From Clavibacter michiganensis (GTDB taxonomy: Bacteria; Actinomycetota; Actinomycetes; Actinomycetales; Microbacteriaceae), in assembly GCF_002151125.1 (NCBI RefSeq), contig NZ_MDJZ01000017.1:62001-126000 (forward strand): a stretch of DNA of 64,000 nucleotides. Direction: 5' to 3'. A program made the position numbers and the translations under genes. Below the pieces are notes generated by a model that searched no databases, was not told the origin of the DNA, and saw only the letters and a list, made by a program, of their open reading frames with translations. This document shows, one piece after another, positions 40,501 to 49,151 of this stretch. Position 1 is the first letter of the stretch; each line of letters begins with the position of its first letter.

Positions 40501-42349
40501 CGAGGTCGCCGCGCGGCTGGAGCCCGACGAGGCCGCATCCGCCGCCGACCACCTCGACGCGCTCGTCACCGGCAGGCGCGCGCTCCGCGTCTCGTTCGGC
40601 GGGCGCGCGCGCGTCGCCGCCATCGAGGACGCGAGCCGTCTCCGCGACGCCCTCGGGGTGCCGCTGCCCATCGGCACCCCGCTCGCGTTCGTCGAGCCCG
40701 TGGCGGATCCCCTCGGCGACCTCGTCGGCCGGTACGCGCGCACGCACGGCCCCTTCACCATCGCGGACGCGGCCACCGCCATCGGGCTCGGATCCGCCGT
40801 CATCGCCGATACGCTCGCGCGCCTCGGCGCCCAGCGGCGCGTGGTCGAGGGCGAGTTCCGGCCGGGCGCCTCCGGCAGCGAGTGGTGCGACGTGGAGGTG
40901 CTGCGGCGCCTCCGCAGCCGCTCGCTCGCGGCGCTCCGCAGCGAGGTCGAGCCGGTCGAGCAGGCGGCGTTCGCGCGCTTCCTTCCCGCCTGGCAGCACG
41001 TCGCCGGGGCCGATCGCGAGCGCGGGCTCCGCGGGGTGGACGGCGTGCTGCAGGTCGTCGAGCAGCTGGCCGGCGCGCCCGTGCCCGCCTCCGCGTGGGA
41101 GACGCTCGTGCTGCCGGCCCGCGTGCGCGACTACACGCCCGCCATGCTCGACGAGCTCACGTCCACGGGCGAGGTCATCTGGTCGGGCGCCGGCACGCTC
41201 GCGGGCGCCGACGGCTGGGTCAGCCTGCACCTCGCCGACCAGGTCGCGCTCACGCTGCCCGAGCCCGACGCGCACGACACCGACGAGCTGCAGCGCGAGG
41301 TCCTCACCACGCTCGGCACGGGCGGCGGCTACTTCTTCCGGCAGCTGAGCGACGCCGTCGGATCCACGGACGACAAGGCGCTCGTCACGGCGCTGTGGGA
41401 CCTCGTCTGGGCGGGCCTCGTCACGAACGACACGCTCTCCCCGCTACGGGCGCTGCTGGCGGGCGGATCCACCGCGCACAAGACGCCGCAGCGGGCGCCG
41501 CGCGGGCGGATGTACCGGGGCGGGCGCATGCCGCGACCCGACATGCCCACGCGCACCGGGCCGCCGACCGCGGCCGGCCGCTGGTCGATCGTGCCGCTCG
41601 CCGAGACCGACGCCACCGTGCGCGCGGCCTCCACGGCCGAGCTGCTGCTGGAGCGGTACGGCGTGGTCACGCGCGGGTCCGTCATGACCGAGCGCGTGCC
41701 CGGCGGCTTCGCGCTGACCTACAAGGTGCTCGCCGGGTTCGAGGACACCGGGCGCGCCCGGCGCGGGTACTTCATCGAGACGCTCGGTGCCGCGCAGTTC
41801 TCCACGGGCGGCACGGTCGACCGGCTGCGCGGGTTCACGCGTGATCCGGACGCGGGCGAGCGGGCGCTGAACGCGCTGGCGCTCGCGGCCACGGATCCGG
41901 CGAACGCCTACGGGGCGGCGCTGCCGTGGCCGCGGCTCGACGGGTCGGGCGGCGGATCCGACGCGGGCGACGGCGCGGGCGGCGGGCCCGGGGATCCGGC
42001 CGAGGACGCCGTGGGCGCGATCGCGGCGGCCGGCAGCGTCGACGCGCGCGGCGAGCGCCCCACCGGGCACCGCGCGGGCCGCAAGGCGGGCGCGCTCGTG
42101 GTGCTGGTCGACGGCGAGCTCGTCCTCTACGTGGAGCGCGGCGGCAAGACCGTGCTGCAGTTCGACGACGACGAGGCCGTGCTGCGTGCCGCGGCGGAGT
42201 CGCTCGGCGGGATCGTCCGGCGCGGCGGGGTCGCCAAGCTCGCGATCGAGAAGGTCAACGGCGCGTTCGTCCTCGGCACGCCGCTCGGCACCGCGCTCCA
42301 GGAGCACGGCTTCTCGGCGACGCCGCGCGGGCTGCGGATGCGGTCGTGA
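37535..42349 (+). CDS. lhr: large ATP-dependent helicase Lhr
   Basis: A 1604-aa superfamily 2 helicase of the full-length Lhr type, a 3'-5' DNA translocase linked to DNA repair. ATG at 37535 has GGAGGAGG upstream. Motif I APTGSGKTLAAF is near residue 45, DEVH (motif II) near 168, GLSATV (III) near 203, and the RecA2 motifs ATSSLELGIDMGDVD and QRVGRAGHQVG follow near 420-455. The winged-helix and Lhr-core domains continue to about residue 870, then a C-terminal domain of about 700 residues. Two low-complexity inserts (about 311-385 and 1463-1515) interrupt it. A nei-type gene follows, as in other actinobacteria. Confidence 0.95.
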   Translation: MDPVLARFSPATREWFEGAFPGPTAAQTGAWEAVQKGSHALVVAPTGSGKTLAAFLWSIDRLASRPAPEDPMRRTRVLYISPLKALAVDVERNLRSPLVGIVQTAKRLGAEPPEVTVGVRSGDTPAADRRSLAKTPPDILITTPESLFLMLTSAARETLAGVETVIVDEVHAVAATKRGSHLALSLERLDALLEKPAQRIGLSATVRPPEEVARFLGGRSPVSIVSPRNTKEFDLRVIVPVDDMTELGTTAPLEGSAAQGDQPQQGSIWPHVEEGIVDLVLQHTSSIVFTNSRRLAERLTARLNEIYTARIEDGRIDAEGNAVAGASAEAAEAVPVLAGAGALTSATSTTTGGTADATAFSATRRAPARPPAEVMAQAGSTEGADPVLAKAHHGSVSKEQRALIEDDLKSGRLRCVVATSSLELGIDMGDVDLVVQVEAPPSVASGLQRVGRAGHQVGEVSRGVIFPKHRADLIHSAVAAERMASGQIESLRVPANPLDVLAQQTVAAVALESVGVEEWFDIVRRSAPFATLPRSAYEATLDLLSGRYPSDEFAELRPRIVWDRDEGTIEGRPGAQRLAVTSGGTIPDRGLFGVFMVGEKASRVGELDEEMVYESRVGDVFALGATSWRIQEITHDRVLVTPAFGEPGKLPFWKGDGLGRPLELGRAIGAFVRELSGSAVDDARARAGRVGLDDRAVNNLLAFLDDQKKATGHVPNDRTLVVERFRDELGDWRVVLHSPYGMQVHAPWALAVGARVTELYGIDGATMANDDGIVVRIPETDGEPPGADLFVFEPDELDAIVTREVGGSALFASRFRECAARALLLPRYNPGRRSPLWQQRQRASQLLDVARKFPAFPIVLETVREVLQDVYDLPALTSLAKDIEARRIKIVETTTEDASPFARSLLFSYVGAFMYEGDSPLAERRAAALSLDAGLLSELLGRAELRELLDPAVIARTELELQRTAPDRRAKGLEGVADLLRILGPLDAGEVAARLEPDEAASAADHLDALVTGRRALRVSFGGRARVAAIEDASRLRDALGVPLPIGTPLAFVEPVADPLGDLVGRYARTHGPFTIADAATAIGLGSAVIADTLARLGAQRRVVEGEFRPGASGSEWCDVEVLRRLRSRSLAALRSEVEPVEQAAFARFLPAWQHVAGADRERGLRGVDGVLQVVEQLAGAPVPASAWETLVLPARVRDYTPAMLDELTSTGEVIWSGAGTLAGADGWVSLHLADQVALTLPEPDAHDTDELQREVLTTLGTGGGYFFRQLSDAVGSTDDKALVTALWDLVWAGLVTNDTLSPLRALLAGGSTAHKTPQRAPRGRMYRGGRMPRPDMPTRTGPPTAAGRWSIVPLAETDATVRAASTAELLLERYGVVTRGSVMTERVPGGFALTYKVLAGFEDTGRARRGYFIETLGAAQFSTGGTVDRLRGFTRDPDAGERALNALALAATDPANAYGAALPWPRLDGSGGGSDAGDGAGGGPGDPAEDAVGAIAAAGSVDARGERPTGHRAGRKAGALVVLVDGELVLYVERGGKTVLQFDDDEAVLRAAAESLGGIVRRGGVAKLAIEKVNGAFVLGTPLGTALQEHGFSATPRGLRMRS

Positions 42350-42418
42350 GCGGGCGCACGGGCGCCGGAGCGAGCGCGATCGGGCGCGCGAGCGCGACCC
42401 CGCCGACGGGATCCCCGC

Positions 42419-43222
42419 GTGCCTGAGGGCGACACCGTCTACCGCACCGCCGCGCACCTGCACGAGGCGATCGGCGGCCGGGTGCTGACGCGCAGCGACT
42501 TCCGCGTGCCCCGGTTCGCCACCCTCGAACTGGCGGGCGAGGAGGTCGACGAGGTGGTGAGCGTCGGGAAGCACATCCTGCACCGCGTCGGCGACGTCAC
42601 GATCCACAGCCACCTCAAGATGGAGGGCTCCTGGCACATCTACCAGCACGGCACCGCGTGGCGGCGGCCGGCGTTCGAGGCGCGCGTCGTGCTCGAGACG
42701 GCGGGGCGCGTGACCGTGGGGTTCTCGCTGGGGGTGCTGGAGGTGATCCCCCGCGACCAGGAGCACACCGTGGTCGGGCACCTCGGTCCCGACATCCTGG
42801 GGCCGGACTGGGGCGACGCGGCGGCCGAGGAGATCGTGCGCCGCATCGCCGCGCAGCCGGAGCGGCCCATCGGCCTGGCTCTCCTCGACCAGCGCAACGC
42901 CGCGGGCATCGGCAACGTGTACCGCGCCGAGCTCTGCTTCCTCCGCGGCGTGCTGCCCACCCGGCCCGTCGGGGAGGTGCCGGACCTGCCCGCGATGGTC
43001 GCGCTCGCGCGCCGCACCATGCGCGCCAACCGCGACCGCATCGAGCGCACCACCACGGGCGACCTCCGCCGCGGCCGCACCGACTGGGTCTACGGCCGCA
43101 AGGGCAAGCCGTGCCTGCGGTGCGGCACGCGGATCCAGCAGGGCCAGCTCGGCGACCCCGTGCGGCCGGGCATGGGCTCGCAGGACCGGGTCACCTACTG
43201 GTGCCCGCGCTGCCAGACCTGA
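42419..43222 (+). CDS. Fpg/Nei family DNA glycosylase (endonuclease VIII-like)
   Basis: A 267-aa base-excision repair enzyme, starting GTG at 42419. The N-terminus PEGDTVYRTAAHL provides the catalytic proline and glutamate after removal of Met. The helix-two-turn-helix segment contains LLDQRNAAGIGNVYRAELCF, and the zinc finger CLRCGTRIQQGQ then YWCPRCQT is complete. PEGD points to the Nei-type rather than Fpg. It lies 69 nt after lhr and probably shares its transcript, linking a helicase with a glycosylase. Confidence 0.92.
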   Translation: MPEGDTVYRTAAHLHEAIGGRVLTRSDFRVPRFATLELAGEEVDEVVSVGKHILHRVGDVTIHSHLKMEGSWHIYQHGTAWRRPAFEARVVLETAGRVTVGFSLGVLEVIPRDQEHTVVGHLGPDILGPDWGDAAAEEIVRRIAAQPERPIGLALLDQRNAAGIGNVYRAELCFLRGVLPTRPVGEVPDLPAMVALARRTMRANRDRIERTTTGDLRRGRTDWVYGRKGKPCLRCGTRIQQGQLGDPVRPGMGSQDRVTYWCPRCQT

Positions 43223-43240
43223 CGCGCGGGCGCCGGCGGC

Positions 43241-44773
43241 TCAGTCCCGGGTCGTCGACGCCGACGGCAGCTCGGGCGCGGGCTCGCCGCCCGCCGCGAT
43301 GCGCGCCTCCTCCTTGCCGAGCACCGAGTGGCGGCGGCCGTAGAGGAAGTAGACGGCGAAGCCGAGCGCGAGCCACACGAGGAAGCGCACCCAGGTCAGG
43401 GTCGTGAGGTTGAGCATCAGCCACACGCAGAGCACGGCCGAGAGGATCGGCAGCCACGGCATGAACGGCACGCGGAACGACGCGCGGATGTCCGGGCGCT
43501 TCTTCCGCAGCACGATCACCCCGATGCTCACGAGCACGAACGCCGACAGCGTGCCGATGTTGATCATCTCCTCCAGCACGCCCACGTCCGTGAAGCCGGC
43601 GAGGGCCGCGACCACGACGCCCGCGATGATCTGCACCCGCACCGGCGTGCGGCGCTTGGCGCTCGTGCGGCTGAGCCCGCGCGGCAGCAGGCCGTCGCGG
43701 CTCATCGCGAAGACGACGCGGGCGAGGCCGAGCAGCAGCACCATCAGCACGGTGGTGAGTCCGAGCAGCGTGCCGATGGAGATGACCTGCGCCGCCCATC
43801 CGGCGCCCACTGCGGTGAACGCGGTCGTGAGCGACGGCTCGTCGGCGTCGGCGAGCACCGTGTACGGCACCATGCCGGTGAGCACGAGGGTCACGAGCAC
43901 GTAGAGCACGGTCACGACCGCGAGGCCGGCGAAGATGCCGCGCGGCAGGGTGCGCTGCGGGTCCTTGACCTCCTCGGCGCTCGTGGCCACGACGTCGAAC
44001 CCGATGAACGCGAAGAACACGAGCGAGGCGCCGGCGAGCAGGCCGTAGAGGCCGTACTGCGTGGGCTCCTGGCCGCTCGCCCATGAGAAGAGGGACTGGG
44101 TCCAGACGTCGGCGGACGCGCCCTCGGCCGGACGCTGCGGCGGGATGAAGGGCGAGTAGTTCTCCGCCTTCACGTAGAACGCGCCCACGACGATCACGAA
44201 CAGGACGACCGCGACCTTGAGCACGGTGAAGACGCTGGAGACGCGGCTGGAGAGCTTGGTGCCGAGCACCAGCAGGACGGTGAAGATCGCGGTGATGAGC
44301 ACGGCGCCCCAGCTGATGCCGAGCCCGAAGACCGTGATGGTGGACGGGATGTCGAGCCCGGCGAGCTTCAGCGCCGACTCCAGGTAGATGCCCCAGTACT
44401 TCGCGATGACCGCGGCCGCGGTGAGCATCTCGAGGATGAGGTCCCAGCCGATGATCCACGCGAGCAGCTCGCCCATGGTCGCGTAGGTGAACGTGTACGC
44501 GCTGCCCGCGACCGGCACGGCGGACGCGAACTCGGCGTAGCACATGATCGCGAGGCCGCACGTGACGGCGGCGAGCACGAACGCGAGCGTCACCGACGGG
44601 CCCGCGTAGTCGCCGGCCGCCTTCGCGCCGACGGAGAAGATGCCGGCGCCGACCGCGACGGCGACGCCCATCAGCATCAGGTCCCAGGTGCCGAGCGACC
44701 GGGTGAGGCTGCGCTCGCCTCCTGCGGCGTCGGCCAGCGACGACTCGATGCTCTTGGTGCGGAACAGGCTCAT
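43241..44773 (-). CDS. APC superfamily amino-acid permease (cationic amino-acid transporter-like)
   Basis: A 510-aa membrane transporter. It starts MSLFRTKSIESSLADAAGGE and has 12 or more membrane segments. The first helix contains the unwound substrate-binding motif GVAVAVGAGIFSVGAKAAGD; SAEEVKDPQRTLPRGI is the conserved cytoplasmic loop. The length and sequence suit the CAT subfamily (for example YfnA). A -10-like TAGGCT lies at 44814-44819 on the minus strand, giving a leader of about 34 nt. It converges on the glycosylase gene. Confidence 0.88.
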   Translation of the reverse strand: MSLFRTKSIESSLADAAGGERSLTRSLGTWDLMLMGVAVAVGAGIFSVGAKAAGDYAGPSVTLAFVLAAVTCGLAIMCYAEFASAVPVAGSAYTFTYATMGELLAWIIGWDLILEMLTAAAVIAKYWGIYLESALKLAGLDIPSTITVFGLGISWGAVLITAIFTVLLVLGTKLSSRVSSVFTVLKVAVVLFVIVVGAFYVKAENYSPFIPPQRPAEGASADVWTQSLFSWASGQEPTQYGLYGLLAGASLVFFAFIGFDVVATSAEEVKDPQRTLPRGIFAGLAVVTVLYVLVTLVLTGMVPYTVLADADEPSLTTAFTAVGAGWAAQVISIGTLLGLTTVLMVLLLGLARVVFAMSRDGLLPRGLSRTSAKRRTPVRVQIIAGVVVAALAGFTDVGVLEEMINIGTLSAFVLVSIGVIVLRKKRPDIRASFRVPFMPWLPILSAVLCVWLMLNLTTLTWVRFLVWLALGFAVYFLYGRRHSVLGKEEARIAAGGEPAPELPSASTTRD

Positions 44774-45025
44774 GGGGCGTCCGTTCGGGTGAGGCGGCGG
44801 GGAACGGGGATCGAGCCTACCGGCGGGCGGGCGGCGCCCCCGTCCGAGGGCGCTGCTCCGTGCTGGTGCGGATGCGCCGGGCATCGACACGCCCGGCCGA
44901 CGGAGAAGCGGGAGAAGCGCCGAGGAGAAGTGCTCGCCCGACCTAGGCACCCTCGAGGAGCAGTGCTTCTCTGGAGGAGCGGTCAAGCAGCGTGCCGCAT
45001 CCGTCCCATCACCGGAGGGTCCTGA
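44774..45025. promoter_or_regulatory. intergenic region with inverted repeat upstream of the sigma factor
   Basis: The 252 nt between the divergent permease and sigma-factor genes carry a gapped inverted repeat: GAGAAG plus TGCTC (44925-44935) and GAGCA plus CTTCTC (44958-44971), around a central TAGGCA (44944-44949) that could be a plus-strand -10 box. GGAGAAG is repeated three times just upstream. It may be an operator or a leader structure for the sigma gene. Confidence 0.4.
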
Positions 45026-46045
45026 GTGACCGACACGCTGCGCTCGCGCGCCCTCGCCGCCGCCCCGCCCGCCGCCCGCGGAGCCGCCTCGCGGGCATCC
45101 GCTCCCCGGATATCCGCCGCGGCCGCAAGGACGGCCCCGCTCCCCCGTCCCGCGGCCCTCGCGCCCGAGGCAGCCCTCGCGCCGGAGCTCACGGCGGCCC
45201 GGGACGAGAAGCGCCGGGTGACGCACGACCGGTTCGTGCGCGCCGCCGCCGCGGCCGCGGATCGCGCGGGAGACGCCGAGCGCCGGCGGCTGCACGACCA
45301 GATCGTGCTCGACCACCTGGAGCTCGCCGACCAGCTCGCCCGCCAGCACTCGGGCCGCGCCCACGACTGGAGCGACCTGCGCCAGGTCGGCTACCTCGGC
45401 CTCGTGAAGGCCACGCGCCGCTACGACCCGGGCTTCGGGGCGCCGTTCGTGTCGTTCGCGATCCCCACCATCTCCGGCGAGATCAAGCGGCACCTGCGCG
45501 ACAACGGCTGGGTCGTGCGCCCGCCGCGGCAGGTCCAGGAGCTGCGGCACGCGCTGCTCGCGGTCGCGCCCGCGCTCACCCAGCGCCTCGGCCGCACCCC
45601 CACCGACGACGAGCTCGCCGCGCACACCGGACACGCGCGCGAGGACGTGCGGGAGGCGCTCGCGGCGCACTCCAGTCTCCGGCCCGCGTCCCTCGACTTC
45701 ACGGTGCACGAGGACGAGGGCACCTCCCTCGCGGACACCCTCGGCGACGACGACCCCGGCTACGCGCGCGCCGAGCGCACCGTGCTGCTGGACGCGGCGC
45801 GCGGCATCCTCAGCGACCGCGACCGGCGGATCCTGCACCTGCGCTTCGTCGACGAGTGCAGCCAGTCGGAGATCGCGGCCGAGCTCGGCGTGACGCAGAT
45901 GCAGGTGTCGCGGCTGCTCGCGCGGATCCTCGGGGCGCTGCGGGCCGAGCTGACCCGCGGGGAGGCGGAGGCCCTGCCGGAGGTGGCGCCGCTCGCCGCC
46001 GTCTCGCCGATCCGGCCCCGCGGGGTCGACCGCCGCTCGGCCTGA
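45026..46045 (+). CDS. RNA polymerase sigma factor, SigB/SigF/SigG family
   Basis: A 339-aa alternative sigma factor, starting GTG at 45026 after GGAGGG. The first 70 residues are Ala/Arg/Pro-rich and not part of the family core. Region 2 is clear: HDWSDLRQVGYLGLVKATRR and FVSFAIPTISGEIKRHLRDN. Region 3 has RLGRTPTDDELAAHTGHARE, and region 4 ends CSQSEIAAELGVTQMQVSRL. In actinobacteria such factors respond to stress or stationary phase under anti-sigma control; no anti-sigma gene is adjacent. A GAF-ANTAR regulator converges on it. Confidence 0.92.
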   Translation: MTDTLRSRALAAAPPAARGAASRASAPRISAAAARTAPLPRPAALAPEAALAPELTAARDEKRRVTHDRFVRAAAAAADRAGDAERRRLHDQIVLDHLELADQLARQHSGRAHDWSDLRQVGYLGLVKATRRYDPGFGAPFVSFAIPTISGEIKRHLRDNGWVVRPPRQVQELRHALLAVAPALTQRLGRTPTDDELAAHTGHAREDVREALAAHSSLRPASLDFTVHEDEGTSLADTLGDDDPGYARAERTVLLDAARGILSDRDRRILHLRFVDECSQSEIAAELGVTQMQVSRLLARILGALRAELTRGEAEALPEVAPLAAVSPIRPRGVDRRSA

Positions 46046-46073
46046 GGCAGAACGCGAGAGCCGACGGATCCGC

Positions 46074-46652
46074 TCAGACCTTCGGCAGCGCGCCCGTCTG
46101 CACCACGCGGCGCGCGACCTCGACGAGCTTCACGTTGCCGTCCTGCGAGTGGCGGCGGAGCACCTGGAACGCGCGCTCGGCGTCGAGCGAGAAGCGCTCC
46201 ATCAGGATCCCCTGGGCCTGCCCGATGAGCGTCCGCGACTCCATGCCGCGCTCGAGGTCGTCGGTCGCGTCCCAGGCGGCGAGCGCGACGCGTGCATGCA
46301 GGGCGATCTCGCCCGCGACGGCGCGGTCGCGGGCGTCGAGGGGTCCGGTGGCCCGGTGCAGCGCGACGGCCCCCGCCGCGTGGCGCCGGGGATCGGGTGC
46401 GTCGGCCAGGGGGATGCGCAGCACGTCGTCGGCGTCGGCGGGATCCGGCGTCTCGAGCAGCGCGCCGAGCACCGGCCCGCTGTCCCCCGCCACCACGACG
46501 CCGGCCGCACGCGGCAGGACGACCGCGGCGCCCGTCGCCGAGGTCGACTCGAGGAGGGCGGCGAGGATCCGGCCGAGGCACGCGGTGCGGTCGCGCGCCG
46601 CGTGCACGGCGGCGACGACGTCGGCGGGCAGCTCCGAACGGTGCTGGTCCAT
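46074..46652 (-). CDS. GAF-ANTAR domain RNA-binding regulator
   Basis: A 192-aa regulator with GGGAGGAG before the ATG. Residues about 18-130 resemble a GAF sensor domain, and residues 138-186 form the ANTAR domain: RTLIGQAQGILMERFSLDAE and FQVLRRHSQDGNVKLVEVAR. ANTAR proteins bind paired hairpins in nascent RNA to prevent termination. Its target is unknown. It is transcribed towards the sigma factor, and its promoter overlaps a palindrome. Confidence 0.9.
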   Translation of the reverse strand: MDQHRSELPADVVAAVHAARDRTACLGRILAALLESTSATGAAVVLPRAAGVVVAGDSGPVLGALLETPDPADADDVLRIPLADAPDPRRHAAGAVALHRATGPLDARDRAVAGEIALHARVALAAWDATDDLERGMESRTLIGQAQGILMERFSLDAERAFQVLRRHSQDGNVKLVEVARRVVQTGALPKV

Positions 46653-46751
46653 GGGCTCCTCCCGGTCCGGAGGGGCGTCGGCGGCGCGGAGCGGGACCGC
46701 CCGCAACCCGCGGCACCGCGAGGACACGCCGAGCCCCGGCTCGTCCGTTCG

Positions 46752-46787
46752 AGTATCGCACCATGGATTTGTGTGCAAAGCCTTTGC
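46752..46787 (-). promoter_or_regulatory. promoter with overlapping palindrome upstream of the ANTAR gene
   Basis: Minus strand: -35 TTTGCA (46774-46779), 16-nt spacer, -10 GATACT (46752-46757); start near 46745 with a leader of about 93 nt. GCAAAG-C-CTTTGC (46775-46787) is a perfect inverted repeat over the -35 box and is a plausible repressor site. This segment is clearly AT-richer than its surroundings. Confidence 0.5.
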
Positions 46788-46858
46788 CGCGGACTCTCGG
46801 GGAGCCGTCGGGAATGGCCGCGGGGGCACCCGCCCGGCGGCGACGCAGGCCCGCCTGG

Positions 46859-46864
46859 CATGCT
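46859..46864 (+). promoter_or_regulatory. -10-like box before the PspC gene
   Basis: CATGCT lies 6 nt before the ATG at 46871, the same spacing as the TANNNT boxes in this window. The first base departs from the consensus, so this is weaker. Confidence 0.4.
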
Positions 46865-46870
46865 CGATGC

Positions 46871-47053
46871 ATGGCCACACTCATCCGTCCCCGCCGCGGC
46901 AGGATCATCGCCGGCGTCTGCGCCGCCCTCGCCGACCGCTTCGGCATCAGCCGCTTCCTCGTCCGCCTGCTGTTCGTGATCTCCATCGTGCTGCCGGGCC
47001 CGCAGGTCCTGCTCTACCTGATCCTCTGGATCGTCTTCCCCAAGCAGCGATGA
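46871..47053 (+). CDS. PspC domain membrane protein
   Basis: A 60-aa protein consisting almost only of the PspC domain: RPRRGRIIAGVCAALADRFG, ISRFLVRLLFVISIVLPGP and a second hydrophobic stretch YLILWIVFPKQR. PspC proteins are inner-membrane stress sensors or scaffolds; the single-domain short form is common in actinobacteria. It lies between the ANTAR gene (divergent) and the amidase gene. Confidence 0.9.
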   Translation: MATLIRPRRGRIIAGVCAALADRFGISRFLVRLLFVISIVLPGPQVLLYLILWIVFPKQR

Positions 47054-47168
47054 CCCGACCCGGGCCGCCGGGCGTCGGCGACCCGGGATCGTCCCGCGCC
47101 GGAAACGCCCCCGCAACACCCGGTTCCCAGACTGGGGAGACGCCTCTCCCCCGTCTGGATGGATCCGC

Positions 47169-49070
47169 ATGCCCGCTCGTCGACGTGCCCGTGCCCGGAT
47201 CCGCGTCGGCGGTCGCGACCTCGCCGCGGCCGCGCTCGCGGTCGGCCTCGCGGCGGGCGGCGTGATGACCCCGGGCCCCGTCCCGGCATCGGCCGCCGCG
47301 GACGCGGCCGCACCCGCGGCGCCCGCCCCCGCCGTCGTCGACCTGGGCGTCGCGGACGCGGTCGCGCTCCTCGAGGCCGGATCCACCACCTCCGTCGACC
47401 TCACCCGCGCCTACCTCGCCCGCATCGACGCGTACGACGACGCCGGTGACGACGGACCGGGCCTGAAGGCCGTCATCACCACCAACCCGGACGCGCTCGC
47501 GACGGCCGCCGCCCTCGACGCGGAGCGCGCGGCCGGCACGATCCGCGGGCCGCTGCACGGGGTCCCGATCGTCGTGAAGGACAACCACGCCACCGCCGAC
47601 ATGCCCACCACGGTCGGCAGCGCGGCGCTCCGCGATTACCGCACGACGGCCGACTCCACCGCGGTCGCGCGGTTGCGGGCGGCCGGGGCGATCATCCTCG
47701 CGAAGACGAACATGTCCGAGTTCGCCTGGCACGGGACGTACACGCTGAGCTCCGCGCGCGGCCGCACGGCGAACCCGTACGACCGGTCCTGGAGCGCGAG
47801 CGGATCCAGCGGCGGCACGGCGGCGGCGGTCGCGGCCGCGTACGCGCCGGCGGGCCTCGGCACCGACTCGTGCGGATCCATCCTCGGACCGGCCGCGCAC
47901 CAGGGGCTCGTGGGCTTCCGGCCGACGATGGGCCTCACGAGCACGTCCGGCGTCGTGCCGCTGTCGCCCCGGCAGGACGTCTCGGGGCCGATGACCACGA
48001 CGGTCGCCGACGCCGCGCTCCTCATGGAGGTGCTCGCGGGGCGCGACCCGGCGGATCCGCTCACGGAGATCGCCGACCAGCAGGCCACCGACGCGTACGT
48101 CGCCGGCCTGTCGACCACCGCGCTCGCCGGGAAGCGGATCGGCTGGGTGCGCTGGGACATCGCGGAGGACCCCGAGAAGCCCGGCCTCGCCGAGACGGCC
48201 GCCGTCATGGAGCAGGCCGTGCGCGACCTGGAGGCGCAGGGCGCCGAGGTCGTCGAGGTGCCGCTCACGCGGGAGTTCGTGGAGCAGACGCTGCAGAGCG
48301 GCGGCTGGCGGGACATGCGCCCGGCTATCGACCGCTTCCTCCGCGAGACGCCCGCGACCTGGCCGGCGCGCGTCGCGGCCCGCACCGAGCCCGCCGACGT
48401 GCTCTCCTTCGCCGACGTGATGGCCGACCGGCCGAGCGCGCTCACCGACAGCGACATCGCGTACTTCCTCAGCCACGAGGACATCCCGAACCCCGAGTAC
48501 GAGCGGTCGATCGCCGAGCAGGACGCGGGCAAGGCGGCGATGGACGCGTTCTTCGTCGAGCAGGGGATCGACGCGCTCGCGATGCCGACGAGCGCCACCA
48601 GCGCGACGGCGGACTGGGCGGGCACGACGTTCTGCGACGTCGGCGCGAACACGGGGATCCCGACGATCTCGGTGCCCGCCGGATCCACGTCCACCGGCGC
48701 GCAGGTCGGCCTCGAGCTCGCCGCGCCCCGCAGCCGCGACGGCGACCTGCTCGCGATGGCCTACGCGTACGAGCAGGCGACGCGGCACCGGGTCGCGCCC
48801 GGGACGACGCCGGAGCTCGCGGCCGTCGCGGATCCCGCGGACGACGCCGCGACCGCCGAGGACGACGCCGAGGGGACGGCCGCCGCGAGCGCGGACGACG
48901 CCCCGGCCGCCGCCGCCCAGCCCCTAGGTGCCGCGCGCATCGACGGCATCGGCGTCAACACCCTCGCGGAGAACCTCGCCATCGCCGCGGGTCTCGCGCT
49001 CGTCGGCGGGATCGCGGTCGCGGTCGGCCTCGTGCGCCGACGCCGGGGATCCGTCGCGCGCCCCGGCTGA
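47169..49070 (+). CDS. secreted amidase (amidase signature family) with C-terminal anchor
   Basis: A 633-aa amidohydrolase. A Sec or Tat-like N-terminus with ARRRARARIRVGGRDLAAAA and a hydrophobic stretch precedes ASA cleavage. The Ser-Ser-Lys triad is visible: Lys137 in VVKDNHA, GSSGGT near 214 and Ser in GTDSCGSI near 236. The middle Ser motif reads SCGSI rather than the common TGGSI. After the enzyme domain (about 45-555) come an Ala/Asp-rich linker and a final membrane helix with RRRRG, anchoring it to the surface. The substrate is unknown. Confidence 0.88.
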   Translation: MPARRRARARIRVGGRDLAAAALAVGLAAGGVMTPGPVPASAAADAAAPAAPAPAVVDLGVADAVALLEAGSTTSVDLTRAYLARIDAYDDAGDDGPGLKAVITTNPDALATAAALDAERAAGTIRGPLHGVPIVVKDNHATADMPTTVGSAALRDYRTTADSTAVARLRAAGAIILAKTNMSEFAWHGTYTLSSARGRTANPYDRSWSASGSSGGTAAAVAAAYAPAGLGTDSCGSILGPAAHQGLVGFRPTMGLTSTSGVVPLSPRQDVSGPMTTTVADAALLMEVLAGRDPADPLTEIADQQATDAYVAGLSTTALAGKRIGWVRWDIAEDPEKPGLAETAAVMEQAVRDLEAQGAEVVEVPLTREFVEQTLQSGGWRDMRPAIDRFLRETPATWPARVAARTEPADVLSFADVMADRPSALTDSDIAYFLSHEDIPNPEYERSIAEQDAGKAAMDAFFVEQGIDALAMPTSATSATADWAGTTFCDVGANTGIPTISVPAGSTSTGAQVGLELAAPRSRDGDLLAMAYAYEQATRHRVAPGTTPELAAVADPADDAATAEDDAEGTAAASADDAPAAAAQPLGAARIDGIGVNTLAENLAIAAGLALVGGIAVAVGLVRRRRGSVARPG

Positions 49071-49151
49071 TCCTCTGGGAGTCCCCGCCGGACCCTGGGC
49101 GTGTCGCGCGCCGCTCGGCAGGCTGGAGGGACGACGACGAAAGGACTCCCC

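Noticed and set aside
36640-41844. Very long plus-strand frame out of phase with lhr, and a 1536-codon minus-strand frame (36665-41275) opposite it
   Set aside because: Both overlap lhr, which has clear helicase motifs. Their translations are Arg/Ala/Gly-rich or Leu/Asp/Val-rich composition shadows caused by high GC at third positions.
45421-45738. Minus-strand frame inside the sigma-factor gene, and similar internal frames elsewhere
   Set aside because: They overlap recognisable genes and have no ribosome binding site, promoter or family-like sequence.
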